From Planktothricoides sp. SR001 (GTDB lineage: Bacteria; Cyanobacteriota; Cyanobacteriia; Cyanobacteriales; Laspinemataceae), in NCBI RefSeq assembly GCF_001276715.1, contig NZ_LIUQ01000001.1:1-54398 (forward strand): a stretch of DNA of 54,398 nt, written 5' to 3'. Made by a program: the position numbers and the translations under genes. Numbering within the stretch: the stretch's first letter is position 1; the number at the start of each line of letters is the position of its first letter. Below, in pieces: positions 46,801 to 54,339 of this stretch. A model generated the notes under the pieces. That model made no database searches, had not been told where the DNA came from, and saw only the letters and a list, made by a program, of their open reading frames with translations.

Positions 46801-47007
46801 CTCCATCGCCTGTTGCAATGATTCGGCAGTTCCTTGTTCAGATAGTTGTATTCCTTCCTGAAAAAGTCTTTCTGCTTCAGCGCTTAATTCTTCGGCATTT
46901 TGCCCTTGGGCAACGGCTGCCGGGGTAACGATCAAATTTACTCCCGGAACAGTGAATAAGATTCCGGTAAAGATTAATCCAGTGAAAATTTTAGTGCTTA
47001 AATTCAT
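43852..47007 (-). CDS. Secreted CHAT-TPR protease-like protein
   Basis: A 1051-residue protein. An N-terminal signal peptide (IFTGLIFTGILFTVPGVNLI, cut probably after AVAQ) is followed by about eleven TPR units (residues 45-530) and a linker coiled coil. The C-terminal CHAT domain (about 700-1050) has the His motif VHLATHGCIED and the Cys motif VVLSACETGTGDN, the catalytic pair of this caspase-like family. The last residues PYYWAAFTIQGDW are typical. The signal peptide suggests the periplasm or beyond. It lies upstream of chlH on the same strand, with a 323-base gap, so it is not obviously co-transcribed. It is a close paralogue of the gene at 49309-52554. Confidence 0.9.
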   Translation of the reverse strand: MNLSTKIFTGLIFTGILFTVPGVNLIVTPAAVAQGQNAEELSAEAERLFQEGIQLSEQGTAESLQQAMEKWKQALQLFRSAADRRGEAKTLGNIGILYSSLGEQEAAITYLNQALELSEAENNIPNQITSLVRLGLAHHQLKQFSQSISYYDRALTLLRNTGEKAKEAHVLAQIASAYHSLRNFPQAIAYNNQALSLYEAEQDLANAANILKVLGLIYQSLGNNEQAIDQYKKALEYWQKINSQSDVATTLRFMGDVTGNLGNYQQAIDYYNQALAIWQEMGKKPESAQVAQVLGQIYEKLGDIERSLSYQNQALSLWKELKDLAGQAQMLSEIGLTYYAKLDDSIQALSYYEQAVTLWQQLNQPVEEAKILNLMGSIYSESENYQQAQQYLTRSLQLLQGQKLPRYEADTLLKMAKVYSLLGDNNQALASVNRGMAIAESLPETEFGFKAISFSRAGNIYYLLNNYEAALKYHNQALQIWQTTKDYSNEAFEWAILAEIERDRGNLNQSLDNIENAIEIVENLRRNIINPDLRQSYFSTVQDYYELKIDLLMQLHQQQPNQGYDALALQTSENSRARVLTELLTEANLNIREGVDPNLLAEEKRLNQQLSAKEKQRQDLVSASYNQSDLDKIKAEIDGILKQLSELETKIRQNSPTYANLKYPQALSLAEIQELLDEDTLLLEYALGKERSYLFLVGKNSFQVHQIPADAQIDSAIEAYLELLKSPSQTDLNAGKKLSDMLLSPIADQLDKQRLIIVGNGKLQLLPFAALPIYNSGGATTGELPLLINHEIISLPSFTSIAVQREEWQKRPPAPKTLAVLADPVFDANDSRIDPSIKGKIASNNQQLADIIPVDNRGCSSIRRLLYSGEEANNILAQVTDGKTFSALGFDATRAQAISPNLQDYNIVHLATHGCIEDNLLLSSLAFSRYDESGNSQDSFLRLQDIFNLRLNAELVVLSACETGTGDNVTGEGIVGLTRGFMYAGARRVVVSLWAVNDAATANLMDNFYQKMLQENLSPAAALRAAQLEMWQEGNWRSPYYWAAFTIQGDW

Positions 47008-47155
47008 TGACTTATGCTTCTCCTAAATTTAACGAAGTTTTAACAAGGATAAAGCTTGAATTCCGAAAGCTTTTATCTGATATTTTACCACAAAGACACA
47101 GAGAGCACAAAGAGTTAGATTACCAATCCAACCGGCCAGAGCCCGCCATAACCCG

Positions 47156-47220
47156 CAGACCCGCGAGTCCGTCAGTCCGCCAGTCCGCCAGTCCGTCAGC
47201 CCGCCAGTCCGCCAGTCCGC
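47156..47220. repeat. 8-bp CAGTCCGC tandem repeat
   Basis: About eight imperfect units of CAGTCCGC lead directly into element A. A shorter array (47610-47644) leads into element B. A partial ACCACAAAGACAC repeat lies before it (47089-47115). Confidence 0.85.
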
Positions 47221-47499
47221 CAGGGATTAGAATCCCTGGCTCATAGCTAAAGTCGGTTAAAACCGACTGAAGGTTATATTTCACAAGACTTTTAGTTTAT
47301 TTAAATGGGCTAATCTAAAAGGCTGACCACAAGAAAAGAATTATATTCCAGTCCTATTTTAAACGCTTGGAATTATCTAATTTTTTTGATTATGGCTATA
47401 ATTTTAATCAATTTTAACAGATTGTCTCCTGCAATATCTGGTCAGGATTTCAGTCGGTTTTAACCGACTTGCGCTATGAGACAGGGATTTTAATCCCTG
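47221..47499. mobile_element. 279-bp palindrome-ended element A
   Basis: The left end carries CAGGGATTAGAATCCCTG, CTCATAGC and AGTCGGTTAAAACCGACT; the right end carries the same three blocks inverted, closing with CAGGGATTTTAATCCCTG (47482-47499). The terminal inverted repeats are thus about 50 bp, each made of two smaller palindromes. The AT-rich interior has no reading frame. Length equals that of copy B. Confidence 0.85.
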
Positions 47500-47504
47500 T
47501 CGGA

Positions 47505-47570
47505 ATTGTGGGCGAAATATGTGGGCGAAATATGTGGGCGAAATATGTGGGCGAAATATGTGGGCGGGCG
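47505..47570. repeat. 13-bp tandem repeat after element A
   Basis: Four units of GTGGGCGAAATAT, then GTGGGCGGGCGG. A less regular GTCGGAATT-type repeat follows copy B (47924-48000). Confidence 0.85.
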
Positions 47571-47644
47571 GAATTTAACGGCTTGTCTATTGCCATAAGC
47601 GTCATAACCCGCCAGTCCGCCAGTCCGCCAGTCCGCCAGTCCGC

Positions 47645-47923
47645 CAGGGATTAAAATCCCTGGCTCATAGCTAAAGTCGGTTAAAACCGACTGAAGGTTA
47701 TATTTAATAAGACTTTTTGTTTATTTAAATGGGCTAATCTAAAAGGCTGACCACAAGAAAAGAATTATATTCCAGTCCTATTTTAAACGCTTGGAATTAT
47801 CTAATTTTTTTGATTATGGCTATAATTTTAATCAATTTTAACAGATTGTCTCCTGCAATATCTGGTCAGGATTTCAGTCGGTTTTAACCGACTTGCGCTA
47901 TGAGACAGGGATTTTAATCCCTG
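47645..47923. mobile_element. 279-bp palindrome-ended element B
   Basis: Direct copy of element A with about four differences by eye over 279 bases, starting 424 bp further on. The same CAGTCCGC array precedes it. Confidence 0.85.
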
Positions 47924-48018
47924 TCGGAATTTTGAGCGGGCGGAATTTTGGGACTGTCGGAATTGTGAGACTGTCGGAATGTCGGAATTGTGAACTGGCG
48001 GAATTAATTTCGATAAAT

Positions 48019-49203
48019 TTAACGAATTTTTAACAAATCTCCGGCTTGCACTTCTCCCGAAATTTCGGCTACACCGACTAAGCCCTCCCGACTGATTAAG
48101 CGCAGAATTTGCCCAGTTTCTAGGGTGACAAATTCTATGCCCGTTTCCATTGAGTTGGGATAAACTCCCGTTAACAATATTGTAACCATATTGCCTTTTT
48201 GTTCCAATACGATCGCATTGGCAACATTTGCCGGATTTTCTATAAAAAATAACGGCTTTGCTTCAAAACCGCTATCGGCTTTTGCTTCCCAGAGAGGTTG
48301 CTGATTATAATCACGGGGCATTTGAGACCCTACAACAGCGATCGCCTCTTTGGGGGTACTATTATTTTGCCATAAATACTGAGTCAATCGATAGGTAAAC
48401 GCACCAGAAACAATTCCATTAAGCTGCTCATCAATGGCTAATCGATCGCGTTGGGTGGCGGCTAACACCACGCCATTGGCAATGCCTTGTTTGTAGCGAT
48501 CAGCAAATTCATCTGGCGACCATCCTAAGCGGCTTAACCATTGTTCTTGATAGGCTTTTTCTTGGGGAGATATTTCGACTTTTTCGCCACCATCCCGCGA
48601 TCGCACCGTAATTTTTCGAGTGGCAGCACCGGAAAAGCAACTATCTAAAACAGCGGTAAAATATTCTGTTTGAATCGCCGACATTAACAAGAATAAAGTA
48701 TGTCCCATAATATCAGCAACGGTGCCCCCTTGTTCGGGATAGTCCACGGGCAAATTGGCATCGGTGGGCACAAAGGTGCCATTCACACCCACATTGAATC
48801 GGCGATCGATAAAAATCGGATTAGGGTCGCGCACCAAAGACCCATGACCGGAATAGTGATACACCACCACATCTCCGGGTTTTGCCTGTTTAATTAAATG
48901 TTCTTCAAAAGCATCTAAAATCCCTTGTCTGGTAGCATTTTCATTCAATACCATCACAATATCTTGCGGATTAAATCCAAAGCGATGGATTAATAATTGC
49001 CGTTGCAAAATCGCATCATTCACACAACCTCCCAGGTTCTTACTGCGATCGACATATTGATTAATTCCCACTAATAATGCCAATTTTCTAGAGGTAGTTT
49101 GGGCTAAAGTTTGTTGATACTTTGCTAATTTTTGATTAATTGCCCATGCGGTGAATGCGGCGCCGGTTGCTTGCAAGAAATAACGACGAGATAGTTTAAC
49201 CAT
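48019..49203 (-). CDS. Tat-exported orthocaspase (peptidase C14)
   Basis: A 394-residue protein. The N-terminus SRRYFLQATGAAFTAW is a twin-arginine signal. A caspase p20-like domain (residues 40-290) follows, with LALLVGINQYVD, VVVYHYSGHGS (catalytic H120) and TAVLDSCFSGAA (catalytic C189). Bacterial orthocaspases (the prokaryotic relatives of metacaspases) cut after basic residues; both catalytic residues are present, so it should be active, although the usual DSCHSG reads DSCFSG. The last 80 residues form an extra beta-rich domain. It lies between two CHAT-TPR genes on the same strand, suggesting a shared theme of envelope proteolysis. Confidence 0.9.
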   Translation of the reverse strand: MVKLSRRYFLQATGAAFTAWAINQKLAKYQQTLAQTTSRKLALLVGINQYVDRSKNLGGCVNDAILQRQLLIHRFGFNPQDIVMVLNENATRQGILDAFEEHLIKQAKPGDVVVYHYSGHGSLVRDPNPIFIDRRFNVGVNGTFVPTDANLPVDYPEQGGTVADIMGHTLFLLMSAIQTEYFTAVLDSCFSGAATRKITVRSRDGGEKVEISPQEKAYQEQWLSRLGWSPDEFADRYKQGIANGVVLAATQRDRLAIDEQLNGIVSGAFTYRLTQYLWQNNSTPKEAIAVVGSQMPRDYNQQPLWEAKADSGFEAKPLFFIENPANVANAIVLEQKGNMVTILLTGVYPNSMETGIEFVTLETGQILRLISREGLVGVAEISGEVQAGDLLKIR

Positions 49204-49238
49204 TTTTTTTATCCCTCTGTAATTTTATCAAAAAACAA

Positions 49239-49303
49239 AGAAACCGGGTTTATCCGACAATTTTGGCTCGAAATCCGAGATTTATTAAAGAAACCCGGTT
49301 TCT
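49239..49303. repeat. 65-bp repeat with AGAAACC ends, variant core
   Basis: Starts AGAAACCGGGTTTAT and ends AGAAACCCGGTTTCT. It has the same 65-bp length as the copies at 11.6-13.8 kb, but the core differs (CCGACAATTTTGGCTCG). It lies directly after the second CHAT-TPR stop-side neighbour, between it and the orthocaspase gene. Variants with a similar core are at 52657-52723 and 53488-53552. Confidence 0.85.
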
Positions 49304-49308
49304 CATCC

Positions 49309-52300
49309 TTACCAATCGCCCTGAATTGTAAAGGCAGCCCAATAATAAGGCGACTGCCAATTTTTTCCTTGCCACATTTCTAATTGGGCAGCCCGCAAAG
49401 CGGCAACCGGACTCAGGTTTTCTTGCAGCATTTTTTGATAGTAATTGTCCATTAATTTAGCTGTTCCCGTATCATTAACTGACCAAAGGCTAACCAAAAC
49501 CCGACGAGCACCGGCATACATAAAACCACGAGTTAAACCGACAATTCCTTCACCGCTGACATTATCGCCCAGACCTGTTTCGCAAGCACTTAAAACCACT
49601 AACTCCGCGTTTAATTGCAAGTTAAAAATATCCTTTAATCGGAGAAAACTGTCTTGGCTGTTGCCTTGTTCATCATAACTAGAAAACGCTAAACCTGACA
49701 ATAAAGGATTATCGTTAATACAGCCATGAGTGGCAAAATGCACCATTTGATATTGTTGTAAATTGGGAGCGATCGCGGCTTGACGAGTGGCAGCAAATCC
49801 CAGGGCACTAAATTCTTGATTATCGGGAACTTGGGCAAGGATATTATTCGCTTCTTCTTCGGTATAATATAAACGATCTAAATTAGTACAACCTTGTCGT
49901 AAACCAGGAATTTTTGAAAGGTCTTGATTTGTCGAGGCGACAATGCCTTCAAGTCGGGGGTCACTTGGGCCAAAAACTGGGTCAGCAAGGACGGCCAAAG
50001 TTTTGGGAGCAGAGGGACGTTTTTGCCATTCTTGTTTTTGCACTGCCAGACTGGTGAAAGAGGGTAGGGTAATGATTTCGTGATTCACCAGTAGGGGAGA
50101 GGGGGAAGTGTGGGAGGAGGGGGAGGAGATGGGGAGGGCAGCAAAAGGTAATAGTTGTAGTTTACCGTTAGCGACAATAATCAGGCGTTGGTTATGCAGT
50201 TTATCGGCAATAGGAGAAAGCAGAATATTGCTGAGTTTTTGCCCAGAAGTGATATCAGTTTGGAGGGGTGATTTTAACAGTTGCAGATATTCCTCAACCG
50301 CAGCCTCAATTTCTGCGCGGGGCGGTAATTTATAACTGCTGAAACTATTTTTTCCGACCAGAAACAGATAACTGTTATCTTTTCCCAGAGCATATTCCAG
50401 CAGCAGGGTATTTTTATCAAGAATCGGTTGAATTTCTGCTAGGGTCAGAGGGTCGGGATATTTTAAGTTGGCGTAAGTGGGGCTATTTTGCCGGATTTTG
50501 GTTTCTAGGTCAGAGAGTTGGGCGAGGGTTTGATCAATTTCTGCTTTAATTTGGTCTAAATCTGATTTCGTATAGTTACGACTTACCAAGTTTTGACGCT
50601 GTTTTTCTTGGGCGCTGAGTTGTTGATTCAGGTGTTGTTCTTCGGCTAGTAAGTTGGGGTGAACTCCGGCCCGGATATCCACGGTCGCTTCGGTGAGAAG
50701 TTCGAGTAAAGTTCGGGCACGGGAACGTTCACTAATATGGAAGGCTTCGGCATCATATCCTGAATCGGGATTTTGCTGGTGCAATTCCATCAGCAGGTCA
50801 ATGTAGAACTCATAAACATCTTGCTTTCCCGCAAAATAAGATTGCCGGAGTTTTTCACTAGCGATTTTACGGCGTAAGTCTTCAATAATCTTGATAGCCG
50901 CTTCAATATCGGCTTTCGCTTCCGTCAGCTTGCCCTGACTACGTTTTAACAAAGCTAAATTACCCAGGATATTGGCTTCTCCTGAGATATCCCCCACTTG
51001 TCTAAATATGGGCAAGGCTTGGTTGTAGTGGTCTAGGGCGGTTTGCTTTTCTCCTAAGTCGTCGTAAGCTCGGCCAATATTATTCAGAGTGGTGGCTTCT
51101 CCTGAGATATCTCCCATTTGTCGAAATATGGGCAAGGCTTGGTTCAAGTAGTCCAGGGCGGTTTGCTTCTCTCCTAAAGACAAGTAAAGTAAGCCAATAT
51201 TATTCAGGGTGGCGGCTTCTCCGGAGATGTTCCCTACTTGTCGCAGTAAGGGCAAGGCTTGGTTGAAGTGGTCTAGGGCGGTTTGCTTGTCTCCTAAGTC
51301 GTCGTAAACTCGGCCAATATTATTCAGGGTGGCGGCTTCTCCTAAGATATCCCCCAATTGTCGTGATAAGGGCAAAGCTTGGTTGTAGTAGTCCAGGGCC
51401 GTTTGCTTGTCTCCTAAGTAGGAGTAAACTTGGCCAATACCTGTCAGGGTCATGGCTTCTATTGAGATATTCCCGACTTGTCGTGATAGGGGCAAGGCTT
51501 GGTTGTAGTAGTCCAGGGCAGTTTGCTTGTCTCCTAAGTCGGAGTAAACTTTGCCAATACCTGTCAGGGTCATGGCTTCTCCTGAGATATCCCCCACTTG
51601 TCGTGATAGGGGCAAGGCTTGGTTGAAGTGGTTCAGGGCGGTTTGCTTGTCTCCTAAGTAGGAGTAAACTCGGCCAATATTATTCAGGGTGGTGGCTTCA
51701 CCAGAGATATCCCCTAATTGTCGTAATAGGGGCAAGGCTTGGTTATAGTAGTCCAGGGCGGTTTGCTTCTCTCCTAAAGAGAAGTAAACTAGGCCAATAT
51801 TATTCAGGGTGGCGGCTTCTCCGGAGATGTTCCCTACTTGTCGCAGTAAGGGCAAGGCTTGGTTGTAGTAGTCCAGAGACCTTTGCTTGTCTCCTAAAGA
51901 GAAGTAAACTCCGCCAATACCTGTTAGGGTGGTGGCTTCACCAGAGATATCCCCCACTTGTCGTCGTAAGGGCAAAGCTTGGTTCAAGTAGTCCAGGGCG
52001 GTTTGCTTGTCTCCTAAGTCAAAGTAAACTCGGCCAATATTATTTAGGGTGGTGGCTTCGACTAAGATATCTCCCACTTGTCGCAGTAACGGCAAGGCTT
52101 GGTTGTAGTAGTCCAGAGACCTTTGCTTGTCTCCTAAGTCGGAGTAAACTTGGCCAATATGATTCAGGGTGGTGGCTTCCATTGAGATATTCCCCACTTG
52201 TCTATATTTGGGCAAGGCTTGGTTGAAGTAGTCCAGGGCGGTTTGCTTTTCTCCTAGTAGGTTATGGATAACGCCGATCGCTAATAACGTTAGTGCTTGT

Positions 52301-52554
52301 TTTTCTTGGTTGCCACTTTGCTGATAGAGTTGCAAGGCTTGCTCAAGTTTTTGGATGGCTTGTTGATAGGATTCTGTTGTTTGTTGCTGAAATAGTTGCT
52401 CTACTTCTTTAAATAGTCTTTCTGCTGCTGCGTTGATTTCTTCGGTGGTTTGGGCTTGGACGATGGGCTGTTTGGGGATGAGTGCCATCCCAGGGGAGAT
52501 GAGTAATATTGCGGTGGCGATCGTGGTGGCCAATAGCTGATGGTGCAGTTTCAT
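49309..52554 (-). CDS. Secreted CHAT-TPR protein with near-identical TPR array
   Basis: The 1081-residue protein has a signal peptide (LLATTIATAILLISPGMALI), about twelve TPR units of 40 residues and a CHAT domain with VHFATHGCIND and VVLSACETGLGDN, so the catalytic His and Cys are kept. Units 2 to 11 are almost the same at DNA level (120-bp periods, about 51000-52190), with GEKQTALDYYNQALPLLRQ as the common piece. This points to recent expansion or ongoing recombination. ATG 52554 (MKLHHQLLATT) was preferred: the upstream ATG at 52695 would put 47 residues, partly from a dispersed repeat, before the signal peptide. Its final residues PYYWAAFTIQGDW are the same as in the 43852-47007 protein. 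Confidence 0.9.
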   Translation of the reverse strand: MKLHHQLLATTIATAILLISPGMALIPKQPIVQAQTTEEINAAAERLFKEVEQLFQQQTTESYQQAIQKLEQALQLYQQSGNQEKQALTLLAIGVIHNLLGEKQTALDYFNQALPKYRQVGNISMEATTLNHIGQVYSDLGDKQRSLDYYNQALPLLRQVGDILVEATTLNNIGRVYFDLGDKQTALDYLNQALPLRRQVGDISGEATTLTGIGGVYFSLGDKQRSLDYYNQALPLLRQVGNISGEAATLNNIGLVYFSLGEKQTALDYYNQALPLLRQLGDISGEATTLNNIGRVYSYLGDKQTALNHFNQALPLSRQVGDISGEAMTLTGIGKVYSDLGDKQTALDYYNQALPLSRQVGNISIEAMTLTGIGQVYSYLGDKQTALDYYNQALPLSRQLGDILGEAATLNNIGRVYDDLGDKQTALDHFNQALPLLRQVGNISGEAATLNNIGLLYLSLGEKQTALDYLNQALPIFRQMGDISGEATTLNNIGRAYDDLGEKQTALDHYNQALPIFRQVGDISGEANILGNLALLKRSQGKLTEAKADIEAAIKIIEDLRRKIASEKLRQSYFAGKQDVYEFYIDLLMELHQQNPDSGYDAEAFHISERSRARTLLELLTEATVDIRAGVHPNLLAEEQHLNQQLSAQEKQRQNLVSRNYTKSDLDQIKAEIDQTLAQLSDLETKIRQNSPTYANLKYPDPLTLAEIQPILDKNTLLLEYALGKDNSYLFLVGKNSFSSYKLPPRAEIEAAVEEYLQLLKSPLQTDITSGQKLSNILLSPIADKLHNQRLIIVANGKLQLLPFAALPISSPSSHTSPSPLLVNHEIITLPSFTSLAVQKQEWQKRPSAPKTLAVLADPVFGPSDPRLEGIVASTNQDLSKIPGLRQGCTNLDRLYYTEEEANNILAQVPDNQEFSALGFAATRQAAIAPNLQQYQMVHFATHGCINDNPLLSGLAFSSYDEQGNSQDSFLRLKDIFNLQLNAELVVLSACETGLGDNVSGEGIVGLTRGFMYAGARRVLVSLWSVNDTGTAKLMDNYYQKMLQENLSPVAALRAAQLEMWQGKNWQSPYYWAAFTIQGDW
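50989..52190. repeat. 120-bp tandem repeat coding TPR units
   Basis: About ten periods share GGGCAAGGCTTGGTTGTAGT, GTCCAGGGCGGTTTGCTT and AATATTATTCAGGGTGG. Differences concentrate at a few codons per unit. Confidence 0.9.
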
Positions 52555-52656
52555 GGTGGTTGCCCAACGGTTTTTTATTTTATGATGGCTGAAATATTGA
52601 GGATTGGGTTGATTTGTGACTATTTTGTAATTTTCTCTGGGCAGGGAATAGGGAGA

Positions 52657-52723
52657 ATAAACCGGGTTTCTGCGACAATTTTGGCATTGGAACATGAGAT
52701 TTGGATGCCTAAACCCGGTTGCT
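52657..52723. repeat. Diverged copy of the 65-bp repeat
   Basis: ATAAACCGGGTTTCT to TAAACCCGGTTGCTC, with the core GCGACAATTTTGGCATTGG. It lies upstream of the second CHAT-TPR gene and may contain its promoter region. Confidence 0.7.
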
Positions 52724-52739
52724 CATCTCCGGTTGTTAA

Positions 52740-52949
52740 TTAATCAAGCGATGTCCCCAAAAGAGCGATCGCACTTCCCAGTCTTCCTAGCATAGGTAAA
52801 GCATTAACTGCTTCACCAATAAGAAAGCAAATGATGGGCAATCCAGACTTGAATTAACTCATCTTCTTCAAAAACTCCCTGCCCTCGCATAGCATAACGG
52901 TCAATTGCCGCGATCGCGTCAATAGTAACCGTTCATCGGTTCGCCTCAT
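52740..52949 (-). pseudogene. Broken hepT toxin gene
   Basis: ATG 52949 overlaps the mntA stop (ATGA). The frame shifts after MRRTDERLLL, resumes one base off as AIAAIDRYAMRGQGVFEEDE and IQVWIAHHL, and shifts again to LIGEAVNALPMLG, ending at 52740. These pieces match HepT (DUF86/HEPN) toxins in order, but the C-terminal RxxxxHxY active site is missing. At least two frameshifts plus truncation make it inactive. Confidence 0.7.
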
Positions 52950-53263
52950 AAATTTACGGCCTCTTGTAAAATGCGATCGCGCAACCGAGGTTTTAACATG
53001 GCGATCGTTGCCACATCTACCTGCTTTCCTAACAAAGTTTCCCATTCTAATTTTAAGCCAACAGGAAACCAAGGGGTAATTTTTTCTAAATCATAATCAA
53101 CCAAAAAATCTATATCACTTTCTGCGGTTGCTTCTCCCCGTGCCACTGAACCAAAAATCCTCACATTTTTAGCACCATGCTTGGCGGCTATCTCCATGAT
53201 TTCTCTTCGTTTTTGTTTCAGTAACGTTTGAATATCCAGGTAATTTTGGAAATTAGGTGACAT
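52946..53263 (-). CDS. MntA-type nucleotidyltransferase antitoxin
   Basis: The 105-residue minimal nucleotidyltransferase has GSVARGEATAESDIDFLVDY, which holds the GS-x10-DxD active site. MntA transfers AMP to the HepT toxin and so blocks it. It is followed by a broken hepT. ATG 53263 (MSPNFQNYLD) was chosen; an ATG at 53326 would add 21 residues from AT-rich sequence. With no working toxin the gene may be on its way out. Confidence 0.82.
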   Translation of the reverse strand: MSPNFQNYLDIQTLLKQKRREIMEIAAKHGAKNVRIFGSVARGEATAESDIDFLVDYDLEKITPWFPVGLKLEWETLLGKQVDVATIAMLKPRLRDRILQEAVNL

Positions 53264-53352
53264 GATATTAAGTCCTTCAATAAAATTATAGTACCTCAGA
53301 TAGTAGGTGAAGATAATTAATTGCACTTTTCGTTCTCCGCCGATAGGCTGTG

Positions 53353-53480
53353 GATTCCCGCCTTCGCGGGAATGACAGTTTTTCTTCTGATATGGTATCT
53401 AGTGCATTTATTTCTGCCCTTCTACTTAGTAGGACAGGGCAATGCCTTGTCCCTACATTATACTTGTAGGAACAAGGCAT
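53353..53480. repeat. Two unrelated short hairpins
   Basis: ATTCCCGC-CTTC-GCGGGAAT (53353-53372) is a small perfect hairpin. ATGCCTTGTCCCTAC (53443-53457) pairs with GTAGGAACAAGGCAT (53466-53480). Both look like dispersed palindromes. Confidence 0.65.
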
Positions 53481-53487
53481 GAACCAA

Positions 53488-53552
53488 GCAACCGGGACTC
53501 AAGGGATAATTTTTGCATTCAATCAGAGATTTGCTAAAGAAACCCGGTTTCT
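53488..53552. repeat. Diverged 65-bp repeat after xisI
   Basis: The left end is eroded (CAACCGGGACT) but the right end AGAAACCCGGTTTCT is intact. The inner part GAGATTTGCTAA resembles the copy at 49239-49303. Confidence 0.65.
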
Positions 53553-53562
53553 GATTATATCT

Positions 53563-53920
53563 TTATTCCACCCCAAATCCGGTATATGGTCGCTTGTAAG
53601 GGGCATGATAAGCCAAGATAATATCTTCCTTGGGAACGCCCCATTCTACTAACTCATTGGCTACCCCAATTTCTGTGCCATCATGTTGAATCCAAATTTT
53701 CTCATTTTTAATATCTATTTGCAGCACGCATCCCCGGACTCTGCGGTTGCCATGCCATCCCACATTTAGCAGTTGGTAATGATCTTGTTCGCGATTCCCT
53801 CCGGGACGCTTCGCGAACGCAGATAGTCTGAACTTCAATATCCCCGTATCTGGGTTTATATTGACCATATTCTTTAATTAAGCGTTCCACTAATTCTCGG
53901 TATTTTGGCAATTTTTCCAT
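53563..53920 (-). pseudogene. xisI: xisI broken by a repeat insertion
   Basis: The first frame (53920 down) reads MEKLPKYRELVERLIKEYGQ and YGDIEVQTI, then enters a 30-bp palindromic repeat (53791-53820). The second frame resumes after it with EQDHYQLLNVGWHGNRRVRG, then DIKNEKIWIQHDGTEIGVAN and ends YTGFGVE. Together they make a complete XisI, a controlling factor first seen with fdxN-element excision in Anabaena and now known widely in cyanobacteria. The repeat replaces or adds about ten residues and shifts the frame. The gene overlaps xisH by 31 bases. Confidence 0.82.
53791..53820. repeat. 30-bp palindromic repeat inside xisI
   Basis: GCGATTCCCTCCGGGACGCT followed by TCGCGAACGC. Same plan as the repeats in murE and the histidine kinase, but the stem TTGC/GCAA there is TCCC/GGGA here, a paired change that keeps the hairpin. 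Confidence 0.85.
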
Positions 53921-54336
53921 TGCTTAATCACCTCTTGGTTGCTATCATATATTAATAAATATATCTGATTTTTATTCACAAAATTTTGCGTAAATGGCAG
54001 GATAAAAAATGTTTCATAAGTTTCCTCGCTTATGGCTAAATATAATTTTCGTTCCGGCTGAATATCGTCTAAGGCTAAACGGTAATTTAGATAGTGTCCT
54101 AATGCGGTATGAAATTCATAAGTCATTGAAGGGTGAACAAAGCTTTTAATCTCAACGGCGATTTTTTCGGTGCCTTTTTCGGATAATTTTTCAGCCGCGA
54201 TAATTTTTTCTGCGCCTAAATCAACATACATATCAATGCCGCCATAGTCTAAATATAGCGGATCGTCGGTAATTGTCCAGCCATCTTTAATTAAGGCATT
54301 TTTGACGGCATTGTGAAATATATCTTTGGTTGGCAT
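53890..54336 (-). CDS. xisH: XisH-like protein
   Basis: The 148-residue protein matches XisH from start to end: PTKDIFHNAVKNALIKDGWT, ADxDL-like YVDLGAEKIIAAEK, GTEKIAVEIKSFVHPS and LALDDIQPERKLYLAISEET. The VEIKSF piece and the acidic residues before it resemble a PD-(D/E)XK nuclease core. XisH and XisI are usually adjacent; the pair is common in filamentous cyanobacteria even without the fdxN element. The start ATG 54336 is clear. The partner xisI is broken here. Confidence 0.9.
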   Translation of the reverse strand: MPTKDIFHNAVKNALIKDGWTITDDPLYLDYGGIDMYVDLGAEKIIAAEKLSEKGTEKIAVEIKSFVHPSMTYEFHTALGHYLNYRLALDDIQPERKLYLAISEETYETFFILPFTQNFVNKNQIYLLIYDSNQEVIKQWKNCQNTEN

Positions 54337-54339
54337 AAA

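Noticed and set aside
47007-47654. Two short plus-strand frames in the repeat-rich gap between the CHAT and orthocaspase genes
   Set aside because: They are made of CAGTCCGC and GTGGGCGAAATAT tandem units and of element ends.
47221-47923. CRISPR array or retron noncoding RNA
   Set aside because: There are only two long copies rather than short repeats with spacers, and no Cas or reverse transcriptase gene is present.
43852-52554. CHAT-TPR proteins as part of a type III CRISPR-linked (Craspase-like) system
   Set aside because: No gRAMP or Cas gene is nearby, and signal peptides point to export.
53286-53480. Minus-strand frame of 64 residues upstream of mntA
   Set aside because: It runs through two dispersed hairpins and has no ribosome binding site.
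53563-54336. fdxN-type excision element
   Set aside because: No XisF recombinase or split nif gene is visible. XisH/XisI pairs are common without it.
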